From an uncultured cyanobacterium (lineage in GTDB: Bacteria > Cyanobacteriota > Cyanobacteriia > CACIAM-69d): a stretch of 7,790 bases of DNA. The stretch covers positions 1 through 7,790 of the forward strand of contig CALCTI010000465.1 in the NCBI GenBank assembly GCA_937894105.1. The letters are read 5' to 3'. The translations under genes and the position numbers were made by a program. Positions 6,601-7,790 of this stretch are shown in pieces (within the stretch, counting starts at the first letter, position 1; every line of letters starts with the position of its first letter). A model generated the notes under the pieces. The model worked only from the letters and a program-made list of their open reading frames with translations, ran no database searches and was not told the origin of the DNA.

Positions 6601-7538
6601 TGCGTTTTAATAACGGCTTAACCTTATTAACCATGACGGCGGCCCAGTTACAGCAGGTTATCGAGCACGGCGTGAGTCAGTCTGGCGATGGGGCAACGCC
6701 GGGGCGATTTCCCCAGGTGGGTGGGGTGTCCTTTAGCTTTGACGCCAGTTTGCCGGAAAATCAGCGGGTGCGATCGCTGGCAATTACCGACGACAGCGGT
6801 GCAATTATCGATACGGTGGTGCAAAACGGCGCGTTAGTGGGCGACCCGAACCGTCAAATTCGCATTGTCACCTTGGACTTCTTGGCGGGCGGTGGCGACA
6901 GTTATCCGTTCGATGCCTTTGCCAATGCCAATCCGGTGGATTTGGAAACGGACGAGCAAACGGCTTTGGGAAATTTCCTGACCCAGTTGAATGCTCCCTT
7001 TAGCACCGTCGATACCACCGCTGCAGAGGATACTCGCATTCAGAACCTGAGCCAGCGTGCTGACACGGTCTTGGATGGGGCGACGGCGGTACCCACTCCT
7101 CCCAGCCCGACGAACCCGATTGTGGATCAGCTAACGGGGTTGACCCTTCAGGATGTGTTTGACGAGACGTTCTACCGCAGCACCAATCCTGATGTGGAAG
7201 TGGCGATCGCCAATGGCGACTTTGCCAGCGCTTTGGATCATTTCACCCGGTTGGGTCAGTTTGAGGGACGTAACCCCATTGCGTTTTTCGATACTGGAGC
7301 GTACTTATTGGACAATCCCGATGTGTTCGACGCAGTGGCGAGTGGACTGATCAGCCCGGCGCACCATTACGCTAGCGCTGGCTCCCTGGAGAATCGTGCC
7401 CCAAGCGGCTTCTTCAATCCGGTGCCCTATTTAGCGAGCAATCCCGATGTGGCTGCGGCGATCGCCTCGGATAATTTCAGTTCGGCAGCGTTCCACTTCT
7501 TTAAGGCAGGTGTCTTCGAAGGTCGAGCCGGGTTCTAG
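3642..7538 (+). CDS. Large choice-of-anchor-I / 5'-nucleotidase-family protein with C-terminal 42-residue repeats
   Basis: This is probably an exported phosphohydrolase acting on nucleotides or other phosphate esters. Residues 1-495 form a beta-propeller-like choice-of-anchor-I region (VVANEGEPND at 128, FITANEGDARDYD at 282, GPEDIEF at 461) with an acidic calcium-type loop at 335-343. Residues 500-835 are the calcineurin-like metallophosphatase domain: SDLEGG (507), SAGDN (544), GNHEFD (605) and THL (752). The usual H in DxHG is E510, and the final GGHxH/Q motif reads GGSDT (776-780). Residues about 885-1120 are the 5'-nucleotidase C-terminal substrate domain with ETNLGNLTAD (916), NGGGIRDSI (944) and GGGDSYPF (1083). 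A Pro/Thr linker (1148-1160) precedes three 42-residue repeats. No N-terminal signal peptide is visible. An in-frame TAG at 3609 with no other start before the ATG makes 3642 the only plausible start; Shine-Dalgarno support is weak. It is divergent from thrS and appears monocistronic. Domain calls are confident; substrate is unknown. Confidence 0.93.
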   Translation: MAIQLTPLGTYATGQFDESAAEIVAYDSQSQRLFVVNAQSAAVDVLDIRNPNRPTLLFSIDVTPYGNVANSVDVSNGVVAIAVEVESGGAQQPGNVAFFNVNGGFLRTIPVGALPDALTFTPDGQRLVVANEGEPNDEYTVDPEGSISVIDLSNGLEQATVATADFTAFNSQVDALRARGVRIFGPNATVAQDLEPEFVTVTPDSSTAVVTLQENNAVAVVDLETATVTEIRPLGVKDAAQLGNGFDASDRDGRVDIRNHPVFGLYQPDAIDTFTVGGSTYFITANEGDARDYDGFSEEARVKDLTLDPGHFPNASELQADSNLGRLKTTTTLGDLDGDGDVDQIFAFGGRSFTVWDTVGNVVFDSGEQLERITLANNAEFFNSTNDENNFDNRSDDKGPEPEAVTVGQINGEPHVFVGLERVGGVAVFNLSNPAAPEFVQYVNNRDFSGDPEAGTAGDLGPEDIEFIGAAESPIGRSLLAVSNEVSGTTTLYGVGEITRLQILAASDLEGGVDAISDAPNFAAVVEGLETDADNKNIPSILLSAGDNYLPGPFFNAAGDRSLRTPLQNFYSEQFGVTLDNVREGVGRLDISIMNALGFDASAVGNHEFDAGTATFESIIGADIRGDELGDVRWAGAQFPYLSANLDFSDDDNLSGLFTSEILDSTDFRADLTNLDAAADAPAIAPATVIERDGELIGVVGATTPSVGSISSTGGVQVLGTTTNDINVLASILQPTIDQLRARGINKIVTLTHLQQFQLEQQLVPQLRGVDVAIAGGSDTLLADETDRLRAGDVATEPFPVLSTNADGEPVAIVSADGQYSYVGRLVVDFDANGVLIHTSINAAESGAYATDAQGVTDVWNAMAPGQSPFGPGTQGNTVQNLVGSVQNIVTSRDGEVFGASTVYLEGRRSAVRTEETNLGNLTADANLAAARAVDPAVLVSIKNGGGIRDSIGRIDGLTGELEPTEANPLAGKTAGQISQLDIEGTLRFNNGLTLLTMTAAQLQQVIEHGVSQSGDGATPGRFPQVGGVSFSFDASLPENQRVRSLAITDDSGAIIDTVVQNGALVGDPNRQIRIVTLDFLAGGGDSYPFDAFANANPVDLETDEQTALGNFLTQLNAPFSTVDTTAAEDTRIQNLSQRADTVLDGATAVPTPPSPTNPIVDQLTGLTLQDVFDETFYRSTNPDVEVAIANGDFASALDHFTRLGQFEGRNPIAFFDTGAYLLDNPDVFDAVASGLISPAHHYASAGSLENRAPSGFFNPVPYLASNPDVAAAIASDNFSSAAFHFFKAGVFEGRAGF
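7158..7535 (+). repeat. Three in-frame 126-bp units encoding 42-residue NPDV/EGR repeats
   Basis: Residues 1173-1214, 1215-1256 and 1257-1298 each contain an aromatic start, NPDV (at 1182, 1225 and 1267), a helix with small residues, and an E-G/N-R ending (FEGR, LENR, FEGR). The units are diverged at DNA level, so this is an old protein repeat rather than a recent duplication. Similar repeats occur at the C-termini of large secreted cyanobacterial and proteobacterial proteins, where they are thought to aid export or surface attachment. Confidence 0.8.
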
Positions 7539-7605
7539 GGGCTGTCACCAATTAAATTTCGAGCTCAATCGCTGCGAGGGTTTCCGCCCCTAGTGTTTTT
7601 TGTTT
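7535..7605 (+). terminator. Terminator overlapping the nucleotidase stop codon
   Basis: CTAGGGGC (7535-7542), which contains the TAG stop, is perfectly complementary to GCCCCTAG (7586-7593). A T-rich tract with six consecutive T follows at 7594-7605. The 43-nt loop is long for an intrinsic terminator, but the 8-bp GC-rich stem, the T run and the position directly after the gene support the call. Confidence 0.55.
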
Positions 7606-7667
7606 AAAAGGGCGTGAACTTCCTACTGCGTAAGGCTTCTGAAGGTTAATTGATGACCCGCCCTAAA

Positions 7668-7694
7668 CAAGCTGGTGTGTTTTACGCCAGCTTG
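7668..7694. terminator. Compact hairpin, possibly a minus-strand terminator
   Basis: An 11-bp stem with one wobble encloses a 5-nt loop: CAAGCTGGTGT (7668-7678) with ACGCCAGCTTG (7684-7694). There is no T run on the plus side. On the minus strand it is followed by TTTAGGG, so it may end a gene entering from the right of the window. No coding sequence is visible between 7539 and 7790. Confidence 0.35.
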
Positions 7695-7750
7695 CCGTAG
7701 TAAATGTGAGCATCTCCCCCCTTTTCTAGCAGCGTTAAGGAGGATTTTTT

Positions 7751-7790
7751 AAAGCAGTTTTTCTAAAGCAGTTTTTCTAAAGCAATTTTT
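7751..7790. repeat. 14-bp direct tandem repeat at the right edge
   Basis: The unit AAAGCAGTTTTTCT occurs twice without change (7751-7764 and 7765-7778). A third copy, with one G-to-A change, is cut by the window end (7779-7790). The preceding ATTTTTT (7744-7750) may be a decayed fourth copy. The true number of copies is unknown. Confidence 0.8.

Noticed and set aside
7652..7699. 15-codon ORF starting with ATG at 7652
   Set aside because: Very short, lacks an SD, and most of it is the 7668-7694 hairpin.
7737..7745. Strong SD-like AAGGAGGAT
   Set aside because: No ATG, GTG or TTG start follows before the window ends; the bases after it are the A/T-rich tandem repeat.
7744..7790. CRISPR-like array
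   Set aside because: The 14-bp units are directly adjacent with no spacers.

Overview
The window looks like chromosomal DNA from a beta-cyanobacterium. Eleven copies of the HIP1 octamer GCGATCGC occur in 7.8 kb (starts at 373, 649, 1502, 3879, 4387, 5317, 5688, 5958, 6770, 7203 and 7458). Chance would give about one per 65 kb. A CcmM-type carboxysome protein and a threonyl-tRNA synthetase without a TGS domain point the same way. Genus cannot be resolved from the sequence alone.

Layout, left to right. Positions 1-243 are non-coding apart from a possible gene tail at the left edge; they hold a strong rho-independent terminator reading rightward (70-116). A minus-strand ccmM-like gene (244-1173) encodes the full carboxysomal gamma-carbonic anhydrase domain but only one RuBisCO-small-subunit-like (SSUL) module. 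A 242-bp spacer separates it from thrS (1416-3278, minus), a complete threonyl-tRNA synthetase with intact editing and catalytic zinc sites. The 363-bp divergent region (3279-3641) carries a near-perfect 33-bp dyad matching Fur/Zur operators, placed over the predicted thrS promoter and ending 3 nt from its start codon. It also holds a 32-codon ORF of unknown status, a degenerate Pho-box-like series and a small hairpin before the next gene. A 1298-residue plus-strand gene (3642-7538) joins a choice-of-anchor-I-type beta-propeller, a 5'-nucleotidase-family metallophosphatase and nucleotidase C-terminal domain, and three 42-residue C-terminal repeats. A terminator overlaps its stop codon. The right end holds a second hairpin and a 14-bp tandem repeat running off the edge.

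The three genes do not form one obvious pathway. thrS and the ccmM-like gene are co-directional and both products are zinc enzymes, so readthrough from a zinc-responsive thrS promoter could reach ccmM, though the 242-bp gap argues for separate expression. The large nucleotidase is divergent and probably serves extracellular phosphate or nucleotide scavenging. The points most worth following are the Zur/Fur-type operator on an editing-competent thrS, the single-SSUL CcmM, and the altered metal-ligand motifs in the secreted-type nucleotidase. No wholly new multi-gene system is evident.
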